DNA from: Flavihumibacter petaseus NBRC 106054
GTDB lineage: Bacteria; Bacteroidota; Bacteroidia; Chitinophagales; Chitinophagaceae
NCBI RefSeq assembly: GCF_000974785.1
Contig: NZ_BBWV01000001.1
Span: 930,001 to 994,000 of the forward strand
Reading direction: 5' to 3'
Length of the DNA: 64,000 nucleotides
The notes beneath the pieces were generated by a model that was not told the origin of the DNA, ran no database searches, and saw only the letters and a program-made list of their open reading frames with translations. The position numbers and the translations under genes were made by a program. Of this stretch, positions 25,730-35,068 are shown one piece after another; within the stretch, counting starts at the first letter, position 1; each line of letters starts with the position of its first letter.

Positions 25730-26766
25730 CAGGCAGGGATTTCACTTTCAGCATAAGCCTTTTCAGCATAACCTTTCAGCACCTTCACCCAGGCAGGATC
25801 CACATTGAGGCAGGGGATCTGGTGGAAGCTTTCGCCTCCCGCACCCAGGAAAATATCCCGCCCCTCCACCGAAATCTCTTCCAGGGTCTCCAGGCAGTCG
25901 CTGATAAACGCGGGACAAACCACGAGCAACTTCTTAATCCCCTCCCCCGGCATATCCGCCAGCCGCTGTGCCGTATAGGGCTTCACCCACTCCTCCCGGC
26001 CAAGCCGGCTCTGGAACGAAAAACTGAATTGTCCCGCCCCCAGCCCCAGCCGCGCCGCCACCGCCTTCATCGTCACCAGGCAATGGTGCGGGTAACAGGT
26101 CCGATGGGCCACGGAATTCGCCGAACAACAGTCTGGCGACCGCAGGCAATGCTGCCCCGTCGGGTCTCCTTTATATATATGGCGTTCGGGAACGCCATGG
26201 AAACTGAACAAAACATGATCAAACGGCTCCTGGAGCCAGGGCCGGATCGTTCCTGCCAGCGCATCCAGGTAATTCGGCTCATCATAATAAGGCGGCACCA
26301 CCGTCAGCCGGAATTTATACCCCCCTTGCGCATACTGCTCCCGGGCATATTGCACCGCCGTCTCATAGCTGCTCATGGCAAAATGCGGGTACAAAGGCAC
26401 CAGTAATACCTCCTCAAGCCCCGGCTCCCGCCGAAGCAGTTCATCAAAAGCCTCCCGGGGCGGGAACCGGCCATACCGCATCGCAATGGTCACCGGGTAT
26501 TCCGTCTCCGCCTGCAGGGCTGCCTCCAGCTCCTGCGTCAGCACGATCAGCGGCGACCCCTTGTCCGTCCAGATCGACTGGTAGGCATGGGCGGATTTCG
26601 GGGCCCGGAACGGCACGATCATCCCCCGCACCAGCATCAGCCGGCCCAGGTAAGGGATGTCAATCACCCGCTTATCCATTAAGAATTCATTCAGGTACTT
26701 ACGTACATCGCCAACCGAAGTAGAGTCCGGTGAGCCAAGATTAATCAATACAATTCCGCGTTTCAT
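25729..26766 (-). CDS. hemH: ferrochelatase
   Basis: 345 residues from the ATG at 26766, which gives the canonical start MKRGIVLINLGSPDS; an in-frame upstream ATG at 26820 would add 18 unusual residues. Ferrochelatase inserts Fe2+ into protoporphyrin IX. Family marks are AMRYGRFPP (porphyrin contact), FSFHGVPERH with the catalytic His, the FSFQSRLGREEWVKPYT block and a late CPAFISDCLETLEE with the conserved Glu residues. A cysteine-containing segment (HCLRSPDCCSANS) is present. The divergent hemA gene starts 164 bp away, so both arms of the pathway share one control region. Confidence 0.96.
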   Translation of the reverse strand: MKRGIVLINLGSPDSTSVGDVRKYLNEFLMDKRVIDIPYLGRLMLVRGMIVPFRAPKSAHAYQSIWTDKGSPLIVLTQELEAALQAETEYPVTIAMRYGRFPPREAFDELLRREPGLEEVLLVPLYPHFAMSSYETAVQYAREQYAQGGYKFRLTVVPPYYDEPNYLDALAGTIRPWLQEPFDHVLFSFHGVPERHIYKGDPTGQHCLRSPDCCSANSVAHRTCYPHHCLVTMKAVAARLGLGAGQFSFSFQSRLGREEWVKPYTAQRLADMPGEGIKKLLVVCPAFISDCLETLEEISVEGRDIFLGAGGESFHQIPCLNVDPAWVKVLKGYAEKAYAESEIPA

Positions 26767-26901
26767 ACGAGGTGAAAACTGAATTAAAATTTTCTGCAAT
26801 TCATTCCCGCAAATTGACAATTGACGGAACCTTTCGTTGGCTTTCGGCCTAATATGACATTCACCTGACAGTTGGAAAGCACTGTTTCAAGGTTCCGCAA
26901 G

Positions 26902-26909
26902 TATTTTTG
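26902..26909 (+). promoter_or_regulatory. Bacteroidota-type -7 box for hemA
   Basis: TATTTTTG fits the TAnnTTTG -7 element. Transcription would start near 26914, ahead of the ATG at 26931 and after the TTG at 26907, supporting the ATG as the hemA start. No good TTTG -33 element is seen at 19-21 bp, which lowers confidence. Confidence 0.4.
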
Positions 26910-26930
26910 TGCTCGGTATCACAAAGATAT

Positions 26931-28142
26931 ATGGGAGACTATCCAAAAGACCTGCAACATTTTTTCATGGCCGGCATCAGCTACAAAAAGTCTGATTCCG
27001 CCCTCCGCAGTCGCTTTGCCGTTAGCACCGAACAGTATTTCCGGATCCTGTCCCTCGCCCCCGCTTACCAGGTAGCAGAAGTTTTTGTTCTGTCCACCTG
27101 CAACCGTACCGAGATCTATGGCATTGCCCGTGATATTGAGCCGCTGATCCAGCTGCTCTGTGAAGCCACGGGAGAATCTGCATCACTTTTCCAGAGCATC
27201 GCCTATACCGGCCGTGGCAAAGAAGCCACCCAGCACCTGTTTGAAGTGGCTGCCGGCCTCGATTCCCAGATCCTGGGTGACTATGAGATCGTAGGTCAGA
27301 TCAAGACAGCCGTGAAGCAGTCCAAGGACGCCGGCAGGATTGGCCCCTTCCTGGAAAGATTGTACAACCAGGTACTGCAGGCATCGAAAATGATCAAGAA
27401 CCAGACGGCGCTCAGTTCCGGAACCGTTTCCGTTTCTTTCGCCGCCATTCAATACCTGAAAGACCAGGTGACTGATATCGCCAGCAAGCATATCCTGCTG
27501 GTGGGTACCGGCAAGATCGGCCGTAATACCGGCAAGAACCTGGTCGACTACCTGGGCTGCAAACAGATCACACTGATCAACCGCACGGCGGAAAAAGCGC
27601 TGACCCTTGCCCGTGAACTGGGTATCTCCGCCCGCCCGGCCGAAGACCTCGATGCCGTATTGCAGGAAGCCGATGTGATCATCGTGGCTGCCAATGCACA
27701 GGCACCGATCGTTACACCGCAGCAATTGCCCGCCGGCAAACAACAATGGCTGATTGACCTCTCTATTCCCAATAACGTTCATCCCGATACCGGCCTAATG
27801 CCCGGGAAGCAGCTCCTCAACGTAGATGAGCTCTCCCGCATGAAAGATGAAACACTGCAGAAGCGCCTCGCAGAAGTGCCCAAAGCACTGGAGATCATCG
27901 CCGGACTCACCGCGGAATTCCTCGAGTGGTGCCGGATGCGCAAACAACTCATTGTACTCGGGCACGTAAAAAGAAAGCTCGAGGAGTATAACAGTACCAG
28001 TACCTTTGTAGCCTCCGACGAAGCCGCTTACCGGATACAACAGGTCCTCAACAACATGGCCGTCAAAATGCGGCAGCAGAACCAACGCGGTTGCCAGTAC
28101 CTGGAAGCGATCAACGACTTCATCGGATACGGCGTAAACTAA
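26931..28142 (+). CDS. hemA: glutamyl-tRNA reductase
   Basis: 403 residues. It reduces glutamyl-tRNA(Glu) to glutamate-1-semialdehyde with NADPH, the first committed step of the C5 heme pathway. The catalytic cysteine is Cys57 in STCNRTEIYG. The substrate loop GLDSQILGDYEIVGQ, the NADPH-binding region LLVGTGKIGRN and the C-terminal dimerisation helix are present. ATG 26931 is chosen: it gives a short lead before AGISYKKSD, as in homologs, and lies downstream of a -7 box. First gene of the seven-gene hem run; hemC follows after 1 base. Confidence 0.95.
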   Translation: MGDYPKDLQHFFMAGISYKKSDSALRSRFAVSTEQYFRILSLAPAYQVAEVFVLSTCNRTEIYGIARDIEPLIQLLCEATGESASLFQSIAYTGRGKEATQHLFEVAAGLDSQILGDYEIVGQIKTAVKQSKDAGRIGPFLERLYNQVLQASKMIKNQTALSSGTVSVSFAAIQYLKDQVTDIASKHILLVGTGKIGRNTGKNLVDYLGCKQITLINRTAEKALTLARELGISARPAEDLDAVLQEADVIIVAANAQAPIVTPQQLPAGKQQWLIDLSIPNNVHPDTGLMPGKQLLNVDELSRMKDETLQKRLAEVPKALEIIAGLTAEFLEWCRMRKQLIVLGHVKRKLEEYNSTSTFVASDEAAYRIQQVLNNMAVKMRQQNQRGCQYLEAINDFIGYGVN

Positions 28143-28143
28143 A

Positions 28144-29070
28144 ATGAATCAGGAAATCATCAGAATCGGAACGAGGGACAGTCAGCTGGCCCTCTGGCAG
28201 GCCCATCAGGTAGAACAGGCATTGAAAGCACTCGGTCACGCAGTTGAACTGGTGCTCATCAAAAGCGAAGGCGATCTCGATCTCACTACTCCTTTATATG
28301 AAATGGGCGTACAGGGCATTTTCACCAAAACCCTGGATGCCGCATTACTCGCCGGCCGCATCGATGTTGCCGTGCATTCCATGAAGGATGTTCCCACGAA
28401 ACTGGCCACCGGCCTGCAACAGGCAGCCGTGCTGGAAAGGGGCAACCACCGCGATGTGCTGATCACCCCCAAAGGCGCGGCATTTCTCGACGACCATATG
28501 GGCAAGGCGGTTATTGCCACCAGCTCCATCCGCCGCAGGGCACAATGGCTGCACCGCTACCCCCATCATGAACTCACCAACCTCCGCGGGAACGTCAACA
28601 CCCGCATGAAGAAAGTATTCAGCGAACCCTGGGATGGCGCCATCTTCGCCGCAGCGGGACTCGAAAGAACAGGTCTGTTACCAGCGGATGCTGTTACTCT
28701 CGACTGGATGCTTCCCGCACCCGCACAGGGCGCGGTGGTGGCTGTCTGCCGCGAAAATGATGCCGTCACTGCAACTGCACTCGCACCCCTCAATCACGCC
28801 TTAACAGCCTTGTGTGCCGGCATCGAAAGAGATTTTCTTCGCACCCTCATGGGCGGATGTTCAACCCCCATCAGCGCTTATGCGCAGCCGTGGGAAGAAG
28901 GCATACACATCCAGGGAAATATCTGCTCGCCCGATGGCAGCGATTCACGCTTTATCAATCTCACTGTTGCCTCTATGGCAGCAGCAGCAAATCTCGGCCA
29001 ACAAGCAGCTGAACGCCTACTCGCAGAAGGCGGCAACACCTTGATGGATAAAATCCGCGCGCATGGATGA
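28144..29070 (+). CDS. hemC: porphobilinogen deaminase (hydroxymethylbilane synthase)
   Basis: 308 residues, usual length. It polymerises four porphobilinogens into hydroxymethylbilane on a covalently bound dipyrromethane cofactor. Marks: RIGTRDSQLALWQA at the start, HSMKDVPT with the catalytic Asp, ATSSIRRRAQ and LRGNVNTRM arginine-rich blocks, and the cofactor cysteine in GGCSTP (about residue 240). Its last 8 bp overlap the start of hemD (ATGGATGA). Confidence 0.96.
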   Translation: MNQEIIRIGTRDSQLALWQAHQVEQALKALGHAVELVLIKSEGDLDLTTPLYEMGVQGIFTKTLDAALLAGRIDVAVHSMKDVPTKLATGLQQAAVLERGNHRDVLITPKGAAFLDDHMGKAVIATSSIRRRAQWLHRYPHHELTNLRGNVNTRMKKVFSEPWDGAIFAAAGLERTGLLPADAVTLDWMLPAPAQGAVVAVCRENDAVTATALAPLNHALTALCAGIERDFLRTLMGGCSTPISAYAQPWEEGIHIQGNICSPDGSDSRFINLTVASMAAAANLGQQAAERLLAEGGNTLMDKIRAHG

Positions 29071-29767
29071 GCAGCCCGTCATACTCAGCACGCGTCCCCT
29101 TCCGGATGCACTGGTGCAGGCAGCCCTTGAGCAGGGTGTCACCATCGACATTTCTCCTTTTATCGATACCGTTCCGGTAGACACCATTGAAGTGATCAGT
29201 GAAGTGGAAACTGCATTGCAGCTGTCCATCACCGTTATCTTCACCAGCCAGAATGCCGTGGAAGCAGTGGGTTCCATCCTCCCGCACGAAGCGCCACCCG
29301 AATGGAGGATCTACAGCATTGGTGAAGCCACCCGCGAAGCCGTGGTGCACTATTTCGGAGAAGACCGCCTCGCCGGTACCGCACCCGATGCAGAAGCCCT
29401 CGCAGACCTCATCATCGAAGAAGATGAAGGCGACGAGGTATATTTTTTCTGCGGCGACAAGCGGCGACCCGAGCTTCCTGAAAAACTCGAAGAGGCCGGC
29501 ATCATGCTTACAGAGATCGTGGTATATGAAACGATCCTCCTGCCGCATGCCATTAAAAACCATTATGCAGGTGTGCTGTTTTTCAGTCCTTCTGCAGCAG
29601 AAAGTTTCTTTTCCCTGAACCAGCTGGAAGAACACACCATCGCCTTTGCGATCGGTAAAACCACCGCAGCAGCGATCCGCCGGTTCACCAACAATATGAT
29701 CATTACCGCCGACGCACCAGACAAGGATAACCTGGTGATGAAGGCACTGGAAATACTGACAACATGA
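29063..29767 (+). CDS. hemD: uroporphyrinogen-III synthase
   Basis: 234 residues, two-lobed HemD fold. The family is weakly conserved in sequence, so the call rests on features such as [10 protein letters not shown] at the start, [11 protein letters not shown] (about 52-62), [11 protein letters not shown], the [19 protein letters not shown] block and [13 protein letters not shown] near 165-177, together with its place between hemC and hemE. It cyclises hydroxymethylbilane to uroporphyrinogen III. It overlaps hemC by 8 bp and hemE by 4 bp. Confidence 0.9.
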   Translation: MDEQPVILSTRPLPDALVQAALEQGVTIDISPFIDTVPVDTIEVISEVETALQLSITVIFTSQNAVEAVGSILPHEAPPEWRIYSIGEATREAVVHYFGEDRLAGTAPDAEALADLIIEEDEGDEVYFFCGDKRRPELPEKLEEAGIMLTEIVVYETILLPHAIKNHYAGVLFFSPSAAESFFSLNQLEEHTIAFAIGKTTAAAIRRFTNNMIITADAPDKDNLVMKALEILTT

Positions 29768-30825
29768 GCCAATTGAAAAATGACCTTTTGCTCCGCACGC
29801 TGCGGGGCGAGCAGACAGAACGCGTTCCTGTCTGGATGATGCGACAGGCCGGCCGTTATCTTCCCGAATACCGTGTGTTGCGCGAGAAGTATGGCTTCTT
29901 TGAAAGATGCCAGACACCGGAACTGGCTTGTGAGATTACCCTCCAGCCGGTTGACATTGTTGGCGTGGATGCCGCGATCCTGTTCAGTGATATCCTCGTG
30001 GTTCCCCAGGCAATGGGGCTCGAAGTGCAGCTGGTGGAAAGCAAAGGTCCCTGGCTCCCCGCACCCATCCAGCAGGAAAGTGATATGGCAAGAATACAGG
30101 TGCCCGATGTGAAAGATAACCTGCACTATGTATTCGATGCGATCCGGCTCATTAAGCAGGAACTCAATGGCCGTGTTCCCCTGATCGGTTTTGCGGGCGC
30201 ACCCTGGACTCTCCTGTGCTATATGGTGCAGGGCAAGGGCAGCAAGACTTTTGACGAAGCCAAGGCATTCTGTTATACGCAGCCTGAACTGGCACATCGC
30301 CTGCTGCAGATGATCACCGATACCACCATCGCCTACCTGAAAGAACAGATCGCCGCCGGTGCGGACACCGTGCAGTTGTTCGACAGCTGGGGCGGACTGT
30401 TAAGTCCCGCTGATTTTGAGACCTTCTCACTGCAGTATATGCGCCAGATCGTTGCTGCTGTAAAAGACCTCGCTCCCATCATCGTATTTGCCAAAGGCGC
30501 CTGGTTTGCCATGGAAGAAATGGCTGCCACCGGTGCGCATGGCCTCGGCATCGACTGGTGCCTGGAACCCGCCAGGGCAAGGGCTTTTGCCAAAAAACCC
30601 GTCACCCTCCAGGGCAATTTTGATCCCGCACGCCTGATGAGTCCGATACCCGTTATCAAAAAAGAAGTGACCCGCATGCTAGAGGCATTCGGCGGCACGC
30701 GCCATATTGCCAATCTCGGTCATGGTATTTTGCCGAACATACCGGTGGACCATGCCCGTGCCTTTGTAGATACAGTTAAAGCGTGGACCCCGCATTATCA
30801 AACCGCTTCAACCACCGCATCGTGA
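29764..30825 (+). CDS. hemE: uroporphyrinogen decarboxylase
   Basis: 353 residues. It removes four carboxyl groups from uroporphyrinogen III to give coproporphyrinogen III. The invariant N-terminal block [27 protein letters not shown] with the catalytic Asp, [13 protein letters not shown], and the late GNFDPARL and [10 protein letters not shown] motifs are all present. It overlaps hemD (ATGA) at its start and hemF (GTGA) at its end. Confidence 0.96.
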   Translation: MSQLKNDLLLRTLRGEQTERVPVWMMRQAGRYLPEYRVLREKYGFFERCQTPELACEITLQPVDIVGVDAAILFSDILVVPQAMGLEVQLVESKGPWLPAPIQQESDMARIQVPDVKDNLHYVFDAIRLIKQELNGRVPLIGFAGAPWTLLCYMVQGKGSKTFDEAKAFCYTQPELAHRLLQMITDTTIAYLKEQIAAGADTVQLFDSWGGLLSPADFETFSLQYMRQIVAAVKDLAPIIVFAKGAWFAMEEMAATGAHGLGIDWCLEPARARAFAKKPVTLQGNFDPARLMSPIPVIKKEVTRMLEAFGGTRHIANLGHGILPNIPVDHARAFVDTVKAWTPHYQTASTTAS

Positions 30826-31742
30826 ATGCCAGCGAATACACGCAGGAATGGGCGGATTATATTCACGACCTGCAAAACAGGATCTGTGTAGCGCTGGAGA
30901 CTATTGACGGAAAGGCAACCTTCCATGAAGATGCGTGGGAGCGGCCTGAAGGCGGCGGCGGAAAAACCCGCGTAATCGCCAATGGCGCCGTATTTGAAAA
31001 AGGGGGTGTAAATACCTCCGTCGTATTCGGCAAAGTAACTGACGCCATGCGGCGGCAGCTGCAGGTAAACGGGGCAGAATGGTTTGCTGCAGGATTGAGC
31101 CTGGTAATTCATCCGCTCAATCCTTTTGTGCCCACCATCCACTGCAATTACCGGATGTTTGAATTGTATGATGACAATGGTGAACCCTCCGACCGCTGGT
31201 TTGGCGGCGGCACCGACCTCACGCCCTACTATCTTTTTGAAGACGATGCCATCCATTTTCACCGCACATACAAGGATGTGTGCGACCGGTTCGACCCGGC
31301 TTTTTACCCGCTTTTCAAAAAGACCTGCGATGATTATTTTGTGAATACCCACCGCAACAATGAAAGACGCGGTATCGGCGGTATCTTTTATGATCATCAG
31401 CGTCCGGCAGGTGACAGGGATGCAGCATGGTGGATGAAGTTCGGGCAGGCCTGCGGAGACTCCTTTACAGAATCCTACCTGCCGATTGTGATGACCCGGA
31501 AACATTTGCCGTACACAGAAGCACACAGGCACTGGCAGGAGATCCGGCGTGGCCGATACACCGAGTTCAACCTCGTGCACGATCGCGGTACCTTGTTCGG
31601 ACTGAAGACCAATGGCCGCATCGAAAGTATCCTGATGAGCCTTCCGCCCACCGTGCGCTTTGAATACAACTACCAGCCCGAAGCCGGTAGCGAAGAAGAA
31701 AAATTATTGAAAGTCTGCCTTCAGCCGGCGGACTGGATTTAA
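30822..31742 (+). CDS. hemF: oxygen-dependent coproporphyrinogen III oxidase
   Basis: 306 residues starting at GTG 30822 in a GTGA overlap with the hemE stop; an in-frame upstream GTG at 30783 would reach into hemE. HemF converts coproporphyrinogen III to protoporphyrinogen IX using O2. Marks: [28 protein letters not shown] with a conserved His, [25 protein letters not shown] and [19 protein letters not shown]. Its presence implies that the organism makes heme aerobically. No hemN is in this window. Confidence 0.95.
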   Translation: MNASEYTQEWADYIHDLQNRICVALETIDGKATFHEDAWERPEGGGGKTRVIANGAVFEKGGVNTSVVFGKVTDAMRRQLQVNGAEWFAAGLSLVIHPLNPFVPTIHCNYRMFELYDDNGEPSDRWFGGGTDLTPYYLFEDDAIHFHRTYKDVCDRFDPAFYPLFKKTCDDYFVNTHRNNERRGIGGIFYDHQRPAGDRDAAWWMKFGQACGDSFTESYLPIVMTRKHLPYTEAHRHWQEIRRGRYTEFNLVHDRGTLFGLKTNGRIESILMSLPPTVRFEYNYQPEAGSEEEKLLKVCLQPADWI

Positions 31743-31752
31743 CCGATAGATT

Positions 31753-32727
31753 ATGTACCTGCAAAAAAGAAACCGTATACTCCGTCAATCACCGGCCATC
31801 CGTGCTATGGTTGCGGAAACCATTTTACGCCCGGAACAATTCATCGCGCCGCTATTTATTGACGAGGGAAAAGGTCTCAAAACGGAAATCGCTTCCATGC
31901 CCGGATACTACAGGAACAGCCTGGATCATACCGTCACGGAGGTTAAGGAGCTCTGGCAGATGGGCATTAAAAGTGTGCTGCTGTTTATCAAGTGCCCGGA
32001 CGACCTGAAAGACAATACCGGCCGCGAAGCCTGGAACCCTGAGGGACTCATGCAGCGCAGTATCAAAGCGATCAAAGATGCGGTACCAGAAATGGTGGTG
32101 ATGACTGACGTGGCACTGGATCCCTATTCTTCCTATGGCCACGATGGCATTGTTGAGAACGGAAAAATTGTAAATGATCCGACGGTGGAAGCACTGGTAA
32201 AAATGAGCATCAGTCATGCTGCAGCGGGGGCGGACTTTATCGCTCCCAGCGATATGATGGATGGCCGCATCGGCGCTATCCGGGCAGGCCTCGAAACAGA
32301 AGGGTTTACCGAAACCGGTATCATGAGTTACAGTGCGAAATACGCCTCCTGTTTTTATGGTCCCTTCCGGGATGCGCTGGACAGTGCACCGGGTTTCGGC
32401 GACAAGAAAACCTACCAGATGGATTATGCCAACCGGGAGGAAGCCGTTCGCGAGACCCTGATGGATGTGGAAGAAGGTGCAGATATCGTAATGGTGAAAC
32501 CTGCACTCAGTTATCTGGATATCATCCGTGATATCAAAAACAGTGTATCCGTTCCCGTTAGTGCGTACAATATCAGTGGTGAATATGCCATGATCAAGGC
32601 TGCAGCGAAAATGGGATGGATCAATGAAGACAAGGCCATCCTGGAAACGCTCACTTCCATCCGGCGCGCAGGAGCAGACCTGATCGCCACTTATTTTGCC
32701 AAAGACGCCGTGAGGCTCCTGGGCTAA
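31753..32727 (+). CDS. hemB: delta-aminolevulinic acid dehydratase (porphobilinogen synthase)
   Basis: 324 residues. It condenses two aminolevulinates to porphobilinogen. The two Schiff-base lysines lie in SYSAKYAS and MVKPALSY. Where zinc enzymes have three cysteines, this protein has an aspartate-type site (DVALDPYSSYGHDG), so it should be the magnesium-dependent, non-zinc form. It follows hemF after 10 bp and is followed by hemL after 24 bp. Confidence 0.96.
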   Translation: MYLQKRNRILRQSPAIRAMVAETILRPEQFIAPLFIDEGKGLKTEIASMPGYYRNSLDHTVTEVKELWQMGIKSVLLFIKCPDDLKDNTGREAWNPEGLMQRSIKAIKDAVPEMVVMTDVALDPYSSYGHDGIVENGKIVNDPTVEALVKMSISHAAAGADFIAPSDMMDGRIGAIRAGLETEGFTETGIMSYSAKYASCFYGPFRDALDSAPGFGDKKTYQMDYANREEAVRETLMDVEEGADIVMVKPALSYLDIIRDIKNSVSVPVSAYNISGEYAMIKAAAKMGWINEDKAILETLTSIRRAGADLIATYFAKDAVRLLG

Positions 32728-32751
32728 TTTTACAAGACTTACCTGAACACC

Positions 32752-34032
32752 ATGTCAACATCAGCAACGTTATTCAGTCGCGCCCAGCAGTCCATCCCGG
32801 GCGGTGTGAATTCTCCTGTCAGAGCTTTCAAGAGTGTGGGCGGCACGCCGGTTTTTATGGAGAAGGCAAAGGGTGCCTACCTCTATGATGCCGATGGCAA
32901 ACAATATATCGACTATATCGCTTCCTGGGGTCCGATGATTTTGGGCCACGCCTTTGAACCGGTGGTGGAAGCTATCCGGGAATATGCAGGTTACGGCACC
33001 AGCTTTGGCGCGCCGACAGAACTGGAGATCAAAATGGCGGAGCTGATCAAATCGATGACGCCCAATGTTGACCTGATCAGGATGGTGAGCAGCGGTACGG
33101 AAGCCTGCATGAGTGCTGTCCGCCTCGCACGCGGGTATACCAGCAGGAACAAGATCGTCAAGTTCGAAGGCTGTTATCACGGCCATGCGGATTCCTTTCT
33201 CGTGAAAGCAGGAAGCGGACTGGCGACATTCGATATCCAGACCGTGCCTGGCGTAACAGCGGGTGTGAGCAACGATACGCTGACCTGTGCCTATAATGAC
33301 CTGGTGGGCCTGCAGGAACTGGTGGCCACCAACAAGGGACAGATCGCAGCGATCATCATTGAACCCGTTGCCGGAAACATGGGTTGCATTCTGCCGCAGC
33401 CCGGTTTCCTGGAAAGCATCCGGAAGATCTGTGATGCAGAAGGCATCGTATTCATATTTGATGAAGTAATGACGGGTTTCCGGTTGGCACCGGGTGGTGC
33501 ACAGGAAAGGCTGGGCATCGATGCCGATCTCGTAACCTATGGCAAGGTGATTGGCGCAGGAATGCCGGTAGGTGCGTTTGGCGGAAAGAAAGAGATCATG
33601 GATATGATCGCGCCTGTGGGTAAAGTATACCAGGCAGGAACGCTGAGCGGCAACCCGATTGCGATGATCGCGGGATATACTTTACTGACCGAATTGCAGC
33701 ATAACTCCAGCATCTACCAGGAACTTGAAGATAAAACCCAGTACCTGAAGAACGGCCTGGATGCAGCCCTGAAGAACTGGGGCAAACCCTATGTGATTAA
33801 CCAGCTCGGATCGATGATCTCTGTGCATTTCAGTGGGCATGCGGTAACAGATTTTGCTACGGCAGCGGCGGCCAACAACCAGCTGTTCAGCCAGTTCTTC
33901 CATGCGCTGCTGGATCGCGGCGTGTACCTTCCGCCATCTGCCTTTGAAAGCTGGTTCCTCAACAATGCATTGACCAAAGAAGATCTCGACCAAACGATCG
34001 CTGCTGTGAAAGAATCCCTGGAAACACTTTAA
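32752..34032 (+). CDS. hemL: glutamate-1-semialdehyde 2,1-aminomutase
   Basis: 426 residues, PLP-dependent class III aminotransferase fold. It turns glutamate-1-semialdehyde into aminolevulinate, the step after HemA. Marks: [16 protein letters not shown] at the N-terminus, [41 protein letters not shown] with the PLP-contacting Asp, and the Schiff-base Lys in [17 protein letters not shown]. Last gene of the hemACDEFBL run. Confidence 0.97.
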   Translation: MSTSATLFSRAQQSIPGGVNSPVRAFKSVGGTPVFMEKAKGAYLYDADGKQYIDYIASWGPMILGHAFEPVVEAIREYAGYGTSFGAPTELEIKMAELIKSMTPNVDLIRMVSSGTEACMSAVRLARGYTSRNKIVKFEGCYHGHADSFLVKAGSGLATFDIQTVPGVTAGVSNDTLTCAYNDLVGLQELVATNKGQIAAIIIEPVAGNMGCILPQPGFLESIRKICDAEGIVFIFDEVMTGFRLAPGGAQERLGIDADLVTYGKVIGAGMPVGAFGGKKEIMDMIAPVGKVYQAGTLSGNPIAMIAGYTLLTELQHNSSIYQELEDKTQYLKNGLDAALKNWGKPYVINQLGSMISVHFSGHAVTDFATAAAANNQLFSQFFHALLDRGVYLPPSAFESWFLNNALTKEDLDQTIAAVKESLETL

Positions 34033-34072
34033 GATTTTTTGCTGTATCTTGGGATAACCTCAATCAATTGCC

Positions 34073-34603
34073 ATGTTATCCAAAACAATTGCAGCAGCAC
34101 TGAACAGCCAGGTCCAGATGGAAGCAGAGTCATCACAGGCATACCTGGCGATGGCATCGTGGGCAGATATTCAGCCTGGCCTTCAGGGAGTATGCGCTTT
34201 TTTCTACAAGCAGTCCGATGAAGAACGCGTGCACATGCTGAAGCTGATCGCTTTTATCAACGAGCGCGGCGGATTCGGTGTGGTGCCACCACTGGAGCAG
34301 CCCATCCTTACTTTCAAGAGCCTGCGCAGTGCCTTCAGCGAGTTCCTCAAACATGAACTGAAAGTCAGCAACAGCATTAATGATATCGTGCACCTGGCAT
34401 TGTCGGAAAAGGATTATGCAACCCATAATTTCCTGCAGTGGTATGTAACGGAGCAGATGGAAGAAGAGCGGCTGGCCCGGGTACTGAATGAAAAGCTGGA
34501 ACTGATCGGGGAAGACAAAAGTGGTTTGTACCTGTTTGACCGGGATATTATGGCCTATCGCGGACCGGAAGGAAAAGGTGGTGGCGGCGGCGGAAGGCAC
34601 TGA
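34073..34603 (+). CDS. ferritin (non-heme)
   Basis: 176 residues, four-helix ferritin. The ferroxidase ligands appear in QMEAESSQAYLAMA (Glu of helix A) and DEERVHMLK (Glu and His of helix B), with the Glu-rich helix EQMEEERLARVL further on. It stores iron as ferric mineral in a 24-mer. The C-terminus has a Gly-rich tail (GKGGGGGGRH). It sits 40 bp behind hemL, suggesting that iron storage and heme synthesis are expressed together. Confidence 0.93.
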   Translation: MLSKTIAAALNSQVQMEAESSQAYLAMASWADIQPGLQGVCAFFYKQSDEERVHMLKLIAFINERGGFGVVPPLEQPILTFKSLRSAFSEFLKHELKVSNSINDIVHLALSEKDYATHNFLQWYVTEQMEEERLARVLNEKLELIGEDKSGLYLFDRDIMAYRGPEGKGGGGGGRH

Positions 34604-34698
34604 GCGGAGTACAGGAAGACTTGAGGTAGACTATAGGAAGAGTATAGGAAGAACGGCAGACAAACGGCAAACGAACGGCAAACGAAGATTAACCGTGA

Positions 34699-34771
34699 TT
34701 TTTCCTGCCTGCCGGGAGGCTGTTCCACGCGAGGCCGGATGGTAAGCCGGAAAGCAGGAAAAGCGCGTGGA
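34699..34771 (+). other. interlocking inverted repeats (possible pseudoknot-forming RNA)
   Basis: TTTTCCTGC (34700-34708) pairs with GCAGGAAAA (34754-34762), and TCCACGCG (34724-34731) pairs with CGCGTGGA (34764-34771). The two stems are arranged A-B-A'-B', so they cannot both be simple nested hairpins but could form a pseudoknot. It lies about 100 bases behind the ferritin gene. Confidence 0.4.
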
Positions 34772-34913
34772 TCCACGGGCAATTATTTAATGAAACCCGC
34801 CCCGGGAGAGCGTTTCGCGATACTCCCGGCTTTACTTGCAAAAAAGAACTGACGCCACCTTTCAAAGCTTTTTTTCTTATTCAACCATCCGGGAGCCATT
34901 CCCTGTAAAAGTC

Positions 34914-34955
34914 ATAATGGGCTCATCAGGGGTAATAATGGGCTCATTTAGGGCC
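34914..34955 (+). repeat. 21-bp tandem repeat, IS-end-like
   Basis: Two units beginning ATAATGGGCTCAT (34914-34934 and 34935-34955) share 17 of their first 19 bases (TCATCAGGGG versus TCATTTAGGG at the variable part). The pattern is like the short tandem repeats at the ends of IS21-type elements, with no transposase gene nearby. Confidence 0.45.
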
Positions 34956-35068
34956 GCTCACCCAGCACCTGATATTGCAACCCTGGGAAGGCACGGAGCT
35001 TTAATGCACAAAAAAACAAGCAGGTACATATGACAAATATCCTGCCATAGTTATTGAAATCCTGAAAT

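Larger units (their letters stand above)
34604..35068. other. intergenic region with several repeats and hairpins
   Basis: No gene is supported. Contents: short direct repeats (acggcaaacga, near 34653-34686), two interlocking inverted repeats (34699-34771), a 7-bp hairpin CCGGGAG/CTCCCGG (34802-34829) followed by a short T-containing stretch, and two 21-bp tandem units (34914-34955). Confidence 0.55.

Noticed and set aside
25013-25756. Plus-strand 247-codon frame
   Set aside because: It is antisense to hemJ and its first part is the REP repeat translated (AFAKASA, AFAKATAGKA). No real family features.
28973-30297. Long minus-strand frames opposite hemC, hemD and hemE
   Set aside because: Antisense shadows of three clear heme genes; His/Cys/Gly-rich with no domain.
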